The notes beneath the pieces were generated by a model that made no database searches, was not told the origin of the DNA, and saw nothing but the letters and a program-made list of their open reading frames with translations. From contig NZ_JAGSND010000006.1 in NCBI RefSeq assembly GCF_018128545.1, positions 62,001 through 126,000 of the forward strand: 64,000 bases of DNA, read 5' to 3'. The position numbers were made by a program, and so were the translations under genes. This document shows positions 8,564 through 17,904 of this stretch, in pieces. Source of the stretch: Sinanaerobacter chloroacetimidivorans. Its GTDB lineage: Bacteria > Bacillota > Clostridia > Peptostreptococcales > Anaerovoracaceae. Numbering within the stretch: the stretch's first letter is position 1; each line of letters starts with the position of its first letter.

Positions 8564-9061
8564 AACGTTGCCTTTTTGCCACAGCTTTAGCTGTACCGGC
8601 AAAACGGACAGCGCAGCAAGCTTCGCTTGCCAGGAGTTCCCTTTGGAACGTTGCCTTTTTGCCACAGCTTTAGCTGTATCGGCAAAACGGACAGCGCAGC
8701 AAGCTTCGCTTGCCAGGAGTTCCCTTTGGAACGTTGCCTTTTTGCCACAGCTTTAGCTGTATCGGCAAAACGGACAGCGCAGCAAGCTTCGCTTGCCAGG
8801 AGTTCCCTTTGGAACGTTGCCTTTTTGCCACAGCTTTAGCTGTACCGGCAAAACGGACAGCGCAGCAAGCTTCGCTTGCCAGGAGTTCCCTTTGGAACGT
8901 TGCCTTTTTGCCACAGCTTTAGCTGTATCGGCAAAACGGACAGCGCAGCAAGCTTCGCTTGCCAGGAGTTCCCTTTGGAACGTTGCCTTTTTGCCACAGC
9001 TTTAGCTGTATCGGCAAAACGGACAGCGCAGCAAGCTTTGCTTGCCAGGAGTTCCATTTAT
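8564..9061 (+). repeat. Six tandem 83-bp hairpin repeats in the leader
   Basis: Units start at 8564, 8647, 8730, 8813, 8896 and 8979 and are nearly identical. Each unit can form three hairpins: TTTTGCC-ACAGC-TTTA-GCTGT...GGCAAAA, CAAGC-TTC-GCTTG, and GTTCC-CTTT-GGAAC. Because 83 is not a multiple of three, no reading frame is kept from unit to unit, so the region is not coding. In the last copy the third hairpin changes to TTCCA-TTTA-TGGAA, keeping its pairing. The array lies between the riboswitch terminator and the surface-protein gene, so it would form part of that mRNA's leader. Confidence 0.92.
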
Positions 9062-9168
9062 GGAATGTTGCCTTTTCATCCGCAGGGGCGGCAGCGAACC
9101 GGATTTGCGACCGGTCTGGTGCTTCCTCTGCTCCTTTTAGTTCTGAAATTTGAATGGAGGAAATTCTC

Positions 9169-12100
9169 ATGGGAAACAAAAGAAAAAACAGGGTAATCGC
9201 GTTTGCATTGATCGCAGCACTTCTTTTTACCAGCATCGGATTGTCCGTCTTATCAGCGCCCTCCTATGCTGCCGATGGAGGAGGGACAAGCCCTAGTACA
9301 ATAGAGGTTACTGTACGTATTGAAGACGATGACAGCACTCTGCTGGCCCCCACTGCTTTGGAGGTTGAAAGATTTGACATCTTGCCTTTTATAACAGGGC
9401 CTGCCGGTTCCTATAATGAACCAACTCAAATCTATTCAATCCACGCACTCATTGAAGCGATTTTTTACGATAACTTTGGGTATGATCCTACATCTGATGA
9501 TTTGGCCTCTCCTGCGGCAATCAGCAGCATAAAAGAGGATCTTACTTTTGTGGTTGGGTCTTATGGTCTTTCTTTAAGCTCTATCTATGGGAATTCAAAC
9601 TTAGTAATGTCCTCTGTCAACAATAGCAGCGGCTTTGGTATCGGCAGCGACCTCCTTTCCAATGGCGACACTCTGGTTTTCTACCCTTGGAGTGACCGTA
9701 GCTATAATGAACTAGCGTATTCGTACTTTACACAAAGCGAAGTACAAGGTGTAGGGAACAATTCCGTCATATTATCTTTAAAAAGTATTATATATGATAT
9801 TTATTGGAACAGCTCCATAACGGCAGTTGACAATGCTACTATATTGATCAACAATGAGCGGTCGGAGTTTACTACAAATAGTAATGGTAACGTTTCGTTA
9901 ACCTTTGATTCTCCAGGAGAGTATATCATATCTGCGGAAAAAGGCTCGCCCAATACTATAAGCCGGCCTTATTGCAAGGTTACCATTGAAGAAGGAATCG
10001 GATTATCCAGTTTTATTATCAACACACCGGATCAATGGGGAAATTTTTACCCTACTGATGTTCTTTCGTTGATGGATTCTCATTATTCATATGAAATCTC
10101 AGTAAATAACGCAGTTTCAACCTTCAGCGCCATTGCAGTTTCATCGGAGACTGACGCAACCATAACAGCAGACTATACGAAAGCGGACGGAACACAAACC
10201 TCGAAGGAAATCGTCAGCGGGGAAGCATTTGCATATGATCTTGCAGTCGGCAGAAATATATTAGAATTGACTTTGGAAAAAGATGGAGAAATCAAATCTT
10301 ACAGGGCTACCGTGATACGGAAACCCGTACTAGCCTCCTTGGAAGTCAATTTGCCTGGCGGTACGGGATCAACGTTATCTCTCACCGGTGCGGAATCGAC
10401 CAGACTGAATATCGCAGACAGCAATATTACAGGAATCAGTGCGGTTGCTAACAAGGCCCATAGCGGCCAGAACATTACGGCAAGATATACAAAAGCAGGC
10501 GGAACCATCAGCAGTCCCGTTACGATGGAAAATGGACTCGAAACAACACTTCCCAACAGTATCGGGAACGGGGTAAACACGTTCCAGTTTACCGTTACGG
10601 AAAACCAGGCATCCAGCACATATACATTGATCATTTACCAGGTTGGCAGTGAGTCTTCAGATACAACGATCACCACGATGATTAACACCATAGCCTCCGG
10701 CGACTTTACCTATGACAGTGACTGGATATTCTCCATGGCGGCTGCCGGAAAAGCTTCCCTGATCAGTCCTGAGGATAAAAACAATTATTTATCCAGTGTA
10801 TTGATACAGGCAAGATCCTCCGGTACAGATGTTGCAAGGCTTGCCAAAATGATTATTGCGCTTACTGCCATGGGCATCGATCCGCGTCAGGTTCCGGACG
10901 CAGAGGGGTTCCCAATCAATCTGGTGTCCAAACTATCAAATGCGGCTACTACCGCTGATCTGGGGCTCTATGGTATCTATACGGCTCCTTATATCCTGCT
11001 GGCTTATGACTCCGGACAGTATGAAGTAGATCCCACAGCAAGTCTTTCAAGAAGAGAAGTCCTGGATTACATTTTAGAGAATCAGAGTTCCAATGATTAC
11101 TCCTGGTCAGGGGATGTTGATACCACGGCTATGGTACTTCCGTGTTTATCCGCCTACCGTACGGTTAATAGGGAAATAACAGATGGCGCTACCATAGACA
11201 AAGTGAATACGGCAATTAACAATGCTGTTTCCTGGCTATCCGCACAGCAGGGAGCCGACGGAAGCTTTTCCTCCTGGGGCTCAAAAAATTCCAATTCCTC
11301 CTCAGCTGTCGTTATAGCGTTGTCTTTATTAAACATCAATGCAGATACTGACAGCAGGTTTGTAAAAGGAAGCATCAGTGCATTGGATGATCTGCTGTCA
11401 TATAGGACCACAGACAATCGCTTCGGTTATTTAAATAATAGTTATAATGCCTATGCCACGCAGCAAGGCTTTGAAGCTTTAGTTTCCTATAAAAACTTAA
11501 TGGCAGGCAACGGCGGTAACATTTTTAAATTCAGTCCCCTTGTTACCTTATATGATCAATGGCCTGATGCAAAGATATTAACGGATATTCTGGTAACGTC
11601 CTATCCGGCGACCCATGATAAAGGAGTAAAGCTGACTCCGAATGACCTGGAGGTAAAGGCCAAGTACAAGTCGGATAAAGGTCAGGAGCTTGTTGTCCTC
11701 TCCGGCAGTGATTACACGATTTCGGATTATGACTATCAAACAACAGGTTCAAAAACCGTCAGGGTGAGTTACCAGGGAAGAACCGCATCATTTGTCGTCA
11801 CCGTTATCGACCCCAACGCTCCTGTACTGGAGTTCAAAACAATCAAGCTTTCTGTTCAGACAAAGAAGGGTTACCTTATCAAAAACAAAACCTATGTGAT
11901 CGAAGAAAAGGTTACCACTGTTTTAGATGCATTAAAATCAGCTTTGGCAAAAGAAGGCTATACCGTTGAATTAAATGCTGCCGGGAATTATGTAGAACGA
12001 ATTGACGGTATCGGCGAGTTTGATCTCGGTGCAAATTCAGGCTGGCTTTACTCTATTAACGGTTATACGCCGCCAACCACATCGGCTGATGATTACATTC

Positions 12101-13230
12101 TTAGGGACGGCGATGTTGTTCTTTGGTATTACACGCTTGATTACACAAAGGACCCAAGTTCTGAGCAATGGGTGGATAAGGAGGAAAATGCTTCCGTTAT
12201 AGAAGCAGTCGTAGATAGCTCCGGCAAAGCCACGGCTACCATAGCGAAAAAAGACTTCAGCGCCCTTGTAACAGACAAAGTAAACTCCCTGAAAATTAAG
12301 AGCGATATCGCAACCCTTACCTTCGATCAGAATGCAATTAAAACCATTTCCGAAGGGGGAACCGGAGATATTAAAATCACGGCGGCAAAGCTCGATACTT
12401 CCAAGCTTTCAGATGCAGAAAAGAAACAAATCGGAAATCGTCCGGTTTATGAGTTTACCGTTACAAACGGATCGAAAACTATATCGGACTTCCATGGTAG
12501 GGTTTCCGTCAGCATACCATATACCCCGGCCTCCGGCGAAGATCCCAGTGCCTTGATCATTTATTATCTTGACAGCAATGGAAAACTTGAAATGGTGAAG
12601 GACTGTAAATACGACAGTACTGCAGGAACCGTTGTGTTTAGCACAAACCATTTCTCTAAATATGTAATCGGCTATCAGGAAGTTTCCTTCCAGGATGTAA
12701 ACGGACACTGGTCCGAAACGAACATTCGTTACTTATCTGCAAGAGGAATTATAAACGGTAAAGCAGAGAACAAATTTATGCCCAATGACTCCATTACCAG
12801 AGCAGAATTTGTAACGATACTCGGGAATAAACTGGGGGTTGATTTCAGCAAATACAGTCAATCGTCATTTAGCGATGTAAGGCCGGCCGACTGGTTTGCA
12901 GGTGCCGTGGCATGGGCCTCAGGGAACGGAATCGTAACAGGTTCCGATGGCAAATTCAGACCAAACGATAGAATCAACAGACAGGAAATGGCTGTTGTTC
13001 TGGATCGCTACATGACGGATATAGAAAAGAGGAGCATGCCCCAGGAAACGAAAACCTCCGTCTTTTATGACCAAAACAAAATTGCTTCTTATGCAAAAGC
13101 TTCGGTAAGTAAGATGCAGCAGCTTGGCATTATCAACGGAAAAACTTCAACCAGCTTCGCTCCCGATGACTATGCAACCAGAGGAGAGGCTGCTAAGATG
13201 ATCACGATTATGATAAAGACCGGAATTTAA
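9169..13230 (+). CDS. S-layer-anchored transcobalamin-like surface protein (barrel + DUF4430 + SLH)
   Basis: Predicted cell-surface cobalamin capture protein of 1353 residues. Layout, in residues from the start: signal peptide (cleavage near PSYA-ADG, ~35); an N-terminal beta region with a degenerate DUF4430-like part (~45-280); two cadherin-like beta-sandwich repeats (~285-490); an alpha/alpha barrel like intrinsic factor/transcobalamin (~495-790) with DVDTTAMVLPCLSAY and GADGSFSSWGS; an Ig-like domain (~800-880); a DUF4430 beta domain (~885-1000) with SGWLYSINGY and DGDVVLWYY; a linker; and three SLH repeats (~1170-1353). In mammals the barrel and the DUF4430-like domain clamp cobalamin between them. 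GGAGG lies 8 bases before ATG 9169; an ATG five codons earlier lacks a site. The cobalamin riboswitch upstream supports the role. Binding itself is inferred. Confidence 0.85.
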   Translation: MGNKRKNRVIAFALIAALLFTSIGLSVLSAPSYAADGGGTSPSTIEVTVRIEDDDSTLLAPTALEVERFDILPFITGPAGSYNEPTQIYSIHALIEAIFYDNFGYDPTSDDLASPAAISSIKEDLTFVVGSYGLSLSSIYGNSNLVMSSVNNSSGFGIGSDLLSNGDTLVFYPWSDRSYNELAYSYFTQSEVQGVGNNSVILSLKSIIYDIYWNSSITAVDNATILINNERSEFTTNSNGNVSLTFDSPGEYIISAEKGSPNTISRPYCKVTIEEGIGLSSFIINTPDQWGNFYPTDVLSLMDSHYSYEISVNNAVSTFSAIAVSSETDATITADYTKADGTQTSKEIVSGEAFAYDLAVGRNILELTLEKDGEIKSYRATVIRKPVLASLEVNLPGGTGSTLSLTGAESTRLNIADSNITGISAVANKAHSGQNITARYTKAGGTISSPVTMENGLETTLPNSIGNGVNTFQFTVTENQASSTYTLIIYQVGSESSDTTITTMINTIASGDFTYDSDWIFSMAAAGKASLISPEDKNNYLSSVLIQARSSGTDVARLAKMIIALTAMGIDPRQVPDAEGFPINLVSKLSNAATTADLGLYGIYTAPYILLAYDSGQYEVDPTASLSRREVLDYILENQSSNDYSWSGDVDTTAMVLPCLSAYRTVNREITDGATIDKVNTAINNAVSWLSAQQGADGSFSSWGSKNSNSSSAVVIALSLLNINADTDSRFVKGSISALDDLLSYRTTDNRFGYLNNSYNAYATQQGFEALVSYKNLMAGNGGNIFKFSPLVTLYDQWPDAKILTDILVTSYPATHDKGVKLTPNDLEVKAKYKSDKGQELVVLSGSDYTISDYDYQTTGSKTVRVSYQGRTASFVVTVIDPNAPVLEFKTIKLSVQTKKGYLIKNKTYVIEEKVTTVLDALKSALAKEGYTVELNAAGNYVERIDGIGEFDLGANSGWLYSINGYTPPTTSADDYILRDGDVVLWYYTLDYTKDPSSEQWVDKEENASVIEAVVDSSGKATATIAKKDFSALVTDKVNSLKIKSDIATLTFDQNAIKTISEGGTGDIKITAAKLDTSKLSDAEKKQIGNRPVYEFTVTNGSKTISDFHGRVSVSIPYTPASGEDPSALIIYYLDSNGKLEMVKDCKYDSTAGTVVFSTNHFSKYVIGYQEVSFQDVNGHWSETNIRYLSARGIINGKAENKFMPNDSITRAEFVTILGNKLGVDFSKYSQSSFSDVRPADWFAGAVAWASGNGIVTGSDGKFRPNDRINRQEMAVVLDRYMTDIEKRSMPQETKTSVFYDQNKIASYAKASVSKMQQLGIINGKTSTSFAPDDYATRGEAAKMITIMIKTGI

Positions 13231-13237
13231 CGATCAT

Positions 13238-13270
13238 ATAGAAAGACCTGCTAATGGCAGGTCTTTCTTA
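13238..13270. terminator. Bidirectional terminator between convergent cobalamin genes
   Basis: GAAAGACCTGC / GCAGGTCTTTC form an 11-bp stem with a 5-base loop just after the SLH gene. It can serve both the plus-strand surface gene and the minus-strand ECF operon. Confidence 0.8.
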
Positions 13271-13301
13271 TAATCATTTCAATATTGTATATACCTTTAC
13301 G

Positions 13302-13868
13302 TTAAAATTCTATATTGGCGTCGTTGCTCAGGAAACCATTCACCAGAGTGAAGTATTCCGGCAGGCTGTCTTCCATCCATTGAAGTTCGATTCCAAGCAA
13401 TTTGCTTGTAGTTTTCCCTACATTTCCCCCAATGGACTCTATGGAATAACGCATGAATCCGGGGTTCCGGCAAGGCTCCTTCAGTTGTTTGGCACATTGT
13501 TCACAGCTATGGCAGCTTCCTGCAGAAAGGCTGATACTTCCCGGATACTTCTCTTCCAACAGCATCAGTTTCTCCGATAAAAGTTCCTTTTCCTGTCTGA
13601 GAACCTCTTTCATATACTGCTGCATCTCTTCTTTATCAGTTAGTTTCTCGATGGTATCCTTATCGAAGATAATTTTAGTTCCTAAAAGATAAATGTACCG
13701 ATACTGTCTCCAATAGTCCTCAGGATGAAAGTCATAGGGCGGGCAAGACCATATTTTGCCGTAATTTCCGCATTCCTTGCAGCATTCCAAAAAGGTCTCC
13801 ACATCCACATAATTTTCAAGATAGTCTTCGATAGTCGTTTTCCCTTTACATTCTTCTTTACGATACAA
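13302..13868 (-). CDS. DUF2284 Cys-rich putative metal-binding protein
   Basis: A 189-residue soluble protein with many cysteines in the DUF2284 arrangement: CCKECGNYGKIWSCPPY near residue 32 and CHSCEQC...CRNPGFMRYSIE near 120-140. Such spacing suggests binding of a metal or iron-sulfur cluster; the biochemical role of the family is not established. The start is probably TTG at 13868, which has AAGGAGG 9 bases upstream; a GTG at 13877 overlaps that site. It is the last gene of the cobalamin-riboswitch operon, 17 bases after the S component, suggesting a role in handling or reducing imported corrinoid (inference). Confidence 0.72.
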   Translation of the reverse strand: MYRKEECKGKTTIEDYLENYVDVETFLECCKECGNYGKIWSCPPYDFHPEDYWRQYRYIYLLGTKIIFDKDTIEKLTDKEEMQQYMKEVLRQEKELLSEKLMLLEEKYPGSISLSAGSCHSCEQCAKQLKEPCRNPGFMRYSIESIGGNVGKTTSKLLGIELQWMEDSLPEYFTLVNGFLSNDANIEF

Positions 13869-13885
13869 CCTCTCCACCCTCCTTA

Positions 13886-14611
13886 CTATTCTACCAATCC
13901 ATACTTTATTTTTATACGCTCCAGCTTTTCTATCATCGGATTAGCCAGAAAAAACAAAAATATCACCGTAGCCACCGCATGAATCAGGTTGAACCAGAAG
14001 CCGGTACCGTAGACCAGTGCAGCTGTTTCCCAGGCCGGATCAGGAGTAAACATCAGGATCGTCCAAATGTCAATAATTCCGCCATAGATAAAGAAAGCGG
14101 CTAATCCACCGAAAATACAGAGCTGAAGCCTGTTTTTCTTCAGCAAGCCTTTTTGAAAAAGCACTCCTGCCAAAAATCCGATGATGCCGAAGCAAAACAT
14201 TTGCCAAGGGGTCCAAGGCCCTTGACCGAAAAAGAAGTTAGAAATAAAGCCGGTCATTGCTCCTACTAAAAATCCTACCTCTCCGCCAAGACATACGCCG
14301 GAGATGATAACGATGGCAACAACAGGCTTAAATTGGGGCAGCATAAAAAATGCTGCTCTGCCGGCCACCGCAATGGCAATCAATACGGCAATCAGGATCA
14401 GTTCCCTGGCCTGAGGCTTCCGGTCTTCAAATACCATAAAGAAGGGTACCATAGTCAGGCAAATAATAACCAGACTCACCACGTAGTATTTTCTGTCATC
14501 GAGAAAATACATGCCAAAGAATATGGCAGCAGGTATCATAATCAGAATCATAAACGCGGCAGCAAGAGTCCTCTTCCTTAGCCCTGATTTTTCATTAAGT
14601 TCTGATTGCAT
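13886..14611 (-). CDS. ECF transporter S component, predicted cobalamin/corrinoid specific
   Basis: Substrate-binding membrane subunit of an energy-coupling factor importer. The protein is 241 residues with about six to seven hydrophobic helices and a conserved loop GVCLGGEVGFLVGAMTGFISNFFFGQGPWTPWQM, as in the CbrT-type or uncharacterised S-component group. It overlaps the ATPase gene by 34 bases and sits in an operon preceded by a cobalamin riboswitch, so cobalamin or a corrinoid is the likely cargo. Specificity is inferred from the riboswitch and the DUF4430 partners, not from residues. Confidence 0.78.
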   Translation of the reverse strand: MQSELNEKSGLRKRTLAAAFMILIMIPAAIFFGMYFLDDRKYYVVSLVIICLTMVPFFMVFEDRKPQARELILIAVLIAIAVAGRAAFFMLPQFKPVVAIVIISGVCLGGEVGFLVGAMTGFISNFFFGQGPWTPWQMFCFGIIGFLAGVLFQKGLLKKNRLQLCIFGGLAAFFIYGGIIDIWTILMFTPDPAWETAALVYGTGFWFNLIHAVATVIFLFFLANPMIEKLERIKIKYGLVE

Positions 14612-16293
14612 AAATAAATCACATCCTTCGCAGTCACTGCATTGTCAAAGATATGCCGGGACATCCGATTGGCAGCAGTGGTATAAAAGCTGTTCCCGGA
14701 AAAAAATTTGTTTGGTGTATTCATCGTTACGATATTCCCGTCAAAAAACATTGCACATTGATCCCCATACTTTGCACAGAATTCAATATCATGGGACACC
14801 ATAATAATCGTTACTCCCCGTTCCAAAAGCTTATTTAAAATATCGGCAAGCTTTTCCTTAAAATGACTGTCGATGCCCTTTGTCGGCTCATCCAAAAGCA
14901 GGATGGCCGGATCCAGCAGCAGAACCTTTGCCAAAGCTGCACGCTGTTGTTCCCCGCCGCTTAAATCATAAGGATGCATTTCCAGAAGATGATCAATTTC
15001 CACCAGTTCAGCCATCTTCAGCACCTTAGCCTTTTTCTCCTCTCTGGAAATGGGTTCTCTGCTCAAAATTTCAAGTAAATCCAACTCCAGCGTCTTCTCC
15101 ACAAAGAGAGACTGCGGATTTTGAGGAAGCACCCCCAGACCGCCTCTAAACAGCTCTTTGTCTGTATATTTGCCGATCTCTTTGCCTTGAATCAGCACCT
15201 TTCCCCTTTGCGGCTTTAAAATACCGCTGATAATGGAAAGGGCCGTAGATTTGCCCGTCCCGTTGCCTCCCACGATACAGAAAAGCTGTCCCCTGGGAAT
15301 GCGGAGGGATAAATCTTTAATGACAAAAGGCTCTTTCTTGTCATACTGAAACCAAACCTCTTTCAAATCAACCACAGTCTCTGCCTTTGATGCTGACTGA
15401 CAGGCAGACGCCGTGCCTTCCTTTTCATCTTTTATCGCAGTATGTACGATGTCATGACCCTGAAAAGCCAACGTCATCCAATTTCGTCCATCTCTGACCG
15501 TGATAGGGCAGGTCTTTTCGTGATTCTTTTTTACCTCTTCAAAGATCTGCATAGGACTTGGCATCGCTTTAAACATGTCATGATTCATTCTGTGCAGTGC
15601 ATCCCCTACTTTCTGGGGAATATCGTCCAAAAGCAAATACCCTTTATCCAGTACGATTACCTTATCCGACATGGGTAAGACCTCTTCCAGTCTATGCTCT
15701 GTCATAATAACTGTGGTTCCGATCTCCCGATTGATCTTTTTTACAGTATCCAGAAAATCGCCGGCAGAAATAGGGTCAAGCTGTGAGGTTGGTTCATCCA
15801 GAATCAGAATATCCGGCTGCATCGCCATGATGGATGCCAAATTCAATAATTGTTTCTGCCCGCCGGACAGCTCTTGCACATTTTTCATAAACCAGCTTTG
15901 AATGCCGAAAAAGCTTGCCATTTCAGCCACCCTCATCCGTATGGTTTTCGTATCATATCCCAGGCTTTCCAAGCCAAAAGCCAATTCATGCCAAACCTTA
16001 TCCGTTACAATTTGGTTATCCGGATTTTGCAGGACATATCCGATTCTTTTGGACTGTTCCCGCATATTCACCTCTGACAGCTTTCTGCCATAGAAAAATA
16101 TCTCTCCTTCTTTTCTTCCATGGGGAGCCAGCACCGTTTTCAGATTTCTGAGAAGAGTACTTTTTCCGCACCCTGATTTGCCGCAGACGGTTACGAATTC
16201 ACCATACTCAACAGTAAAATTGATATTTTTTAATGCCGGTATTTCCTTCATCGGATAGCAGAAGGTTAAATTTTCGATTGTAAATGCCGCCAT
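14578..16293 (-). CDS. ECF transporter ATPase, fused double ABC protein
   Basis: Energises the ECF importer by ATP hydrolysis. The 571-residue protein carries two complete ABC cassettes, an EcfA-EcfA' fusion. Cassette 1 has Walker A GKSGCGKST (~37-45), signature LSGGQKQL and Walker B LILDEPTSQLD. Cassette 2 (from ~300) has GGNGTGKST, signature LSGGEQQRAAL and LLLDEPTKGID. Both sites look catalytically complete. AGGGAGG precedes the ATG. It overlaps ecfT by 28 bases and the S-component gene by 34, indicating tight coupling. Confidence 0.92.
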   Translation of the reverse strand: MAAFTIENLTFCYPMKEIPALKNINFTVEYGEFVTVCGKSGCGKSTLLRNLKTVLAPHGRKEGEIFFYGRKLSEVNMREQSKRIGYVLQNPDNQIVTDKVWHELAFGLESLGYDTKTIRMRVAEMASFFGIQSWFMKNVQELSGGQKQLLNLASIMAMQPDILILDEPTSQLDPISAGDFLDTVKKINREIGTTVIMTEHRLEEVLPMSDKVIVLDKGYLLLDDIPQKVGDALHRMNHDMFKAMPSPMQIFEEVKKNHEKTCPITVRDGRNWMTLAFQGHDIVHTAIKDEKEGTASACQSASKAETVVDLKEVWFQYDKKEPFVIKDLSLRIPRGQLFCIVGGNGTGKSTALSIISGILKPQRGKVLIQGKEIGKYTDKELFRGGLGVLPQNPQSLFVEKTLELDLLEILSREPISREEKKAKVLKMAELVEIDHLLEMHPYDLSGGEQQRAALAKVLLLDPAILLLDEPTKGIDSHFKEKLADILNKLLERGVTIIMVSHDIEFCAKYGDQCAMFFDGNIVTMNTPNKFFSGNSFYTTAANRMSRHIFDNAVTAKDVIYLCNQNLMKNQG

Positions 16294-17153
16294 TTCAGTT
16301 CCTCCCTAAGATCCAGTATGATAGGAGAAAAGCAGAGCAAGGCATATGCAAAGAAAATAGCGATGCTGAATCCCGTAATTTCTACTATCTTTATTGATGG
16401 AAAATATTGAATTGTATTCTGTCCAAGAAATGCGCCTGTCAATATAAACAAGATAAAAGCAGCCATAATAAGAAGCAAGCCTTTATCTCTGCTGTCAAAT
16501 CGAAAAATGGAAAAGCTCGTGCGCCCTTTTAGGCCATATCCTCTGGAACGCATGGAATCGGCAGTCTCAATTGAATTTTCCAAAGCCCAGGTGATCATAA
16601 TGGACAAGATCTTCACCCCATGTCCGGCTCTTTCCAGCATGCTGCCGTTACTAACATCTCTGCCTACACATTTCTGAGCATTGGATATTATCTTAATCTG
16701 CGCCTTAAACTTAGGTACAAATCGAAGCACCATGGAGAAGATCAGAGACAATGCCGGTATGATGCGGCCAAATAAATAGATAAATTTATCGGATGTCATC
16801 ACTGCATTATAGCAGGAAAACCATAGTATGACAGCAGCAAACATAAGGCCTGCAACGATTCCATAGACAATGGATTCCAGCGTGATGGGGTTGTCTCTGA
16901 AATACCATAAAATCGTAATGCCTTCGTGATTAAATAACGGATTTATCATGGAAATAACAATCATACCGGGCAGCAGGTACAGCAAATTGAATTTGACTGC
17001 TTTCCTTCCATTTAAATAGATCGAATAGGTAAAGGCCGCCACAACGGAGATGCCTAACAAAACCGGGTGGAGGAAAAACATGCTAAAGCTGATCACTGCA
17101 GCAAAAAACATAAAATTAATAATGGGATGATAGGTTGCAAAGGTATCCTTCAT
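16266..17153 (-). CDS. ecfT: ECF transporter transmembrane component EcfT
   Basis: Membrane scaffold that couples the ATPases to the S component. The protein is 295 residues with five to six hydrophobic helices and the EcfT coupling-helix motif ADSMRSRGYGLKGR near residue 200, which contacts the ATPase. Its ATG overlaps the stop of the lipoprotein gene by four bases. Its exclusive association with one S component in an operon points to a dedicated (group I) rather than shared ECF module. Confidence 0.9.
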   Translation of the reverse strand: MKDTFATYHPIINFMFFAAVISFSMFFLHPVLLGISVVAAFTYSIYLNGRKAVKFNLLYLLPGMIVISMINPLFNHEGITILWYFRDNPITLESIVYGIVAGLMFAAVILWFSCYNAVMTSDKFIYLFGRIIPALSLIFSMVLRFVPKFKAQIKIISNAQKCVGRDVSNGSMLERAGHGVKILSIMITWALENSIETADSMRSRGYGLKGRTSFSIFRFDSRDKGLLLIMAAFILFILTGAFLGQNTIQYFPSIKIVEITGFSIAIFFAYALLCFSPIILDLREELKWRHLQSKI

Positions 17154-17851
17154 TCTGCCTGCTGCTCCTCTTTCTGATTTTGTGAATTCCAGTCTCCGCC
17201 TACATCGGCGCCAAGGTCACAGGTGTACACCCATTCCACTTTGTCGCCGTCCTTCAGCACGTATCGGCTGCTGCCGTAATTGGGAAACCAGTCGTTGACC
17301 TTATACATCCAACCCGACAGTTCACCGCAGTCAAACTCATAGATATTGTTAATTCCTTCTATATAATTGCTGTTATAAATAGGAGTGGCAACGAATTCCA
17401 TGTGGATTTTCTGTTCTCTGGTTACACGCAGCAAGAGGTCAAAAACACTTTCCCCTTCATAAAACTCCACAGAGTTTGCCTGATAAATGCTCCCATTTTT
17501 CGGAAGTACTTCCAGCTTGGCCTGATCAAATTGATCCATGTTATCCAGTATGGTATCGCAAGAGATGGTTAAGGATGCGTGATATGCTTCCTTTTTATCG
17601 ATTTGTGTTTTTTGGGGCTCCACAGGAGCAGGTTTCCCTTCCGGTACTTTTTCTGTCTGATATTGATCGAGTTTTTCAGGCTGAACAGCCTCCAGAGCAG
17701 AGTCGCTTGCTTCTTCACCGCTGTTCTCTGTATTGGTCAGATTCGTTTCAGGCACCGGGGTTTGATCCGGCGCAGAGCCCTCTCCTTTGCATCCGGTAAA
17801 TACGGCAAAACACAGCATCAGCGCCAGGCAAAGCAATAACCGCTTTTTCAT
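17150..17851 (-). CDS. DUF4430 lipoprotein (transcobalamin-like beta domain)
   Basis: Secreted lipoprotein of 233 residues. A lipobox (CFAVFTGC, Cys20) is followed by a ~70-residue low-complexity Pro/Glu/Thr linker. The DUF4430 domain lies at ~95-225, with SVFDLLLRV, CGELSGWMYKVNDWFPNYG and DGDKVEWVYTCDLG. DUF4430 resembles the C-terminal beta domain of transcobalamin and intrinsic factor. AAGGAG precedes the ATG. It lies between the secreted barrel protein and EcfT, so it probably presents cobalamin to the transporter together with the barrel protein. The two extra Cys residues (CGEL, YTC) could form a disulfide. Confidence 0.83.
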   Translation of the reverse strand: MKKRLLLCLALMLCFAVFTGCKGEGSAPDQTPVPETNLTNTENSGEEASDSALEAVQPEKLDQYQTEKVPEGKPAPVEPQKTQIDKKEAYHASLTISCDTILDNMDQFDQAKLEVLPKNGSIYQANSVEFYEGESVFDLLLRVTREQKIHMEFVATPIYNSNYIEGINNIYEFDCGELSGWMYKVNDWFPNYGSSRYVLKDGDKVEWVYTCDLGADVGGDWNSQNQKEEQQAE

Positions 17852-17904
17852 TACTTACTCCTTTCCGGTAGTACACGTCCTAATGAAATAAAATGGAAAC
17901 TTTT

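Noticed and set aside
8564..9061. CRISPR array
   Set aside because: Units are contiguous 83-bp repeats without variable spacers and no cas genes are present.
8493..9196. Several open frames through the 83-bp repeats, encoding repetitive Cys-rich peptides
   Set aside because: 83 is not divisible by three so the frame shifts at each unit; no ribosome sites; the sequence is better explained as structured leader RNA.
9169..13230. Polysaccharide-degrading enzyme because of the barrel and SLH domains
   Set aside because: No catalytic acids of glycosidases or lyases were seen; the barrel plus DUF4430 and cobalamin riboswitch fit ligand capture better.
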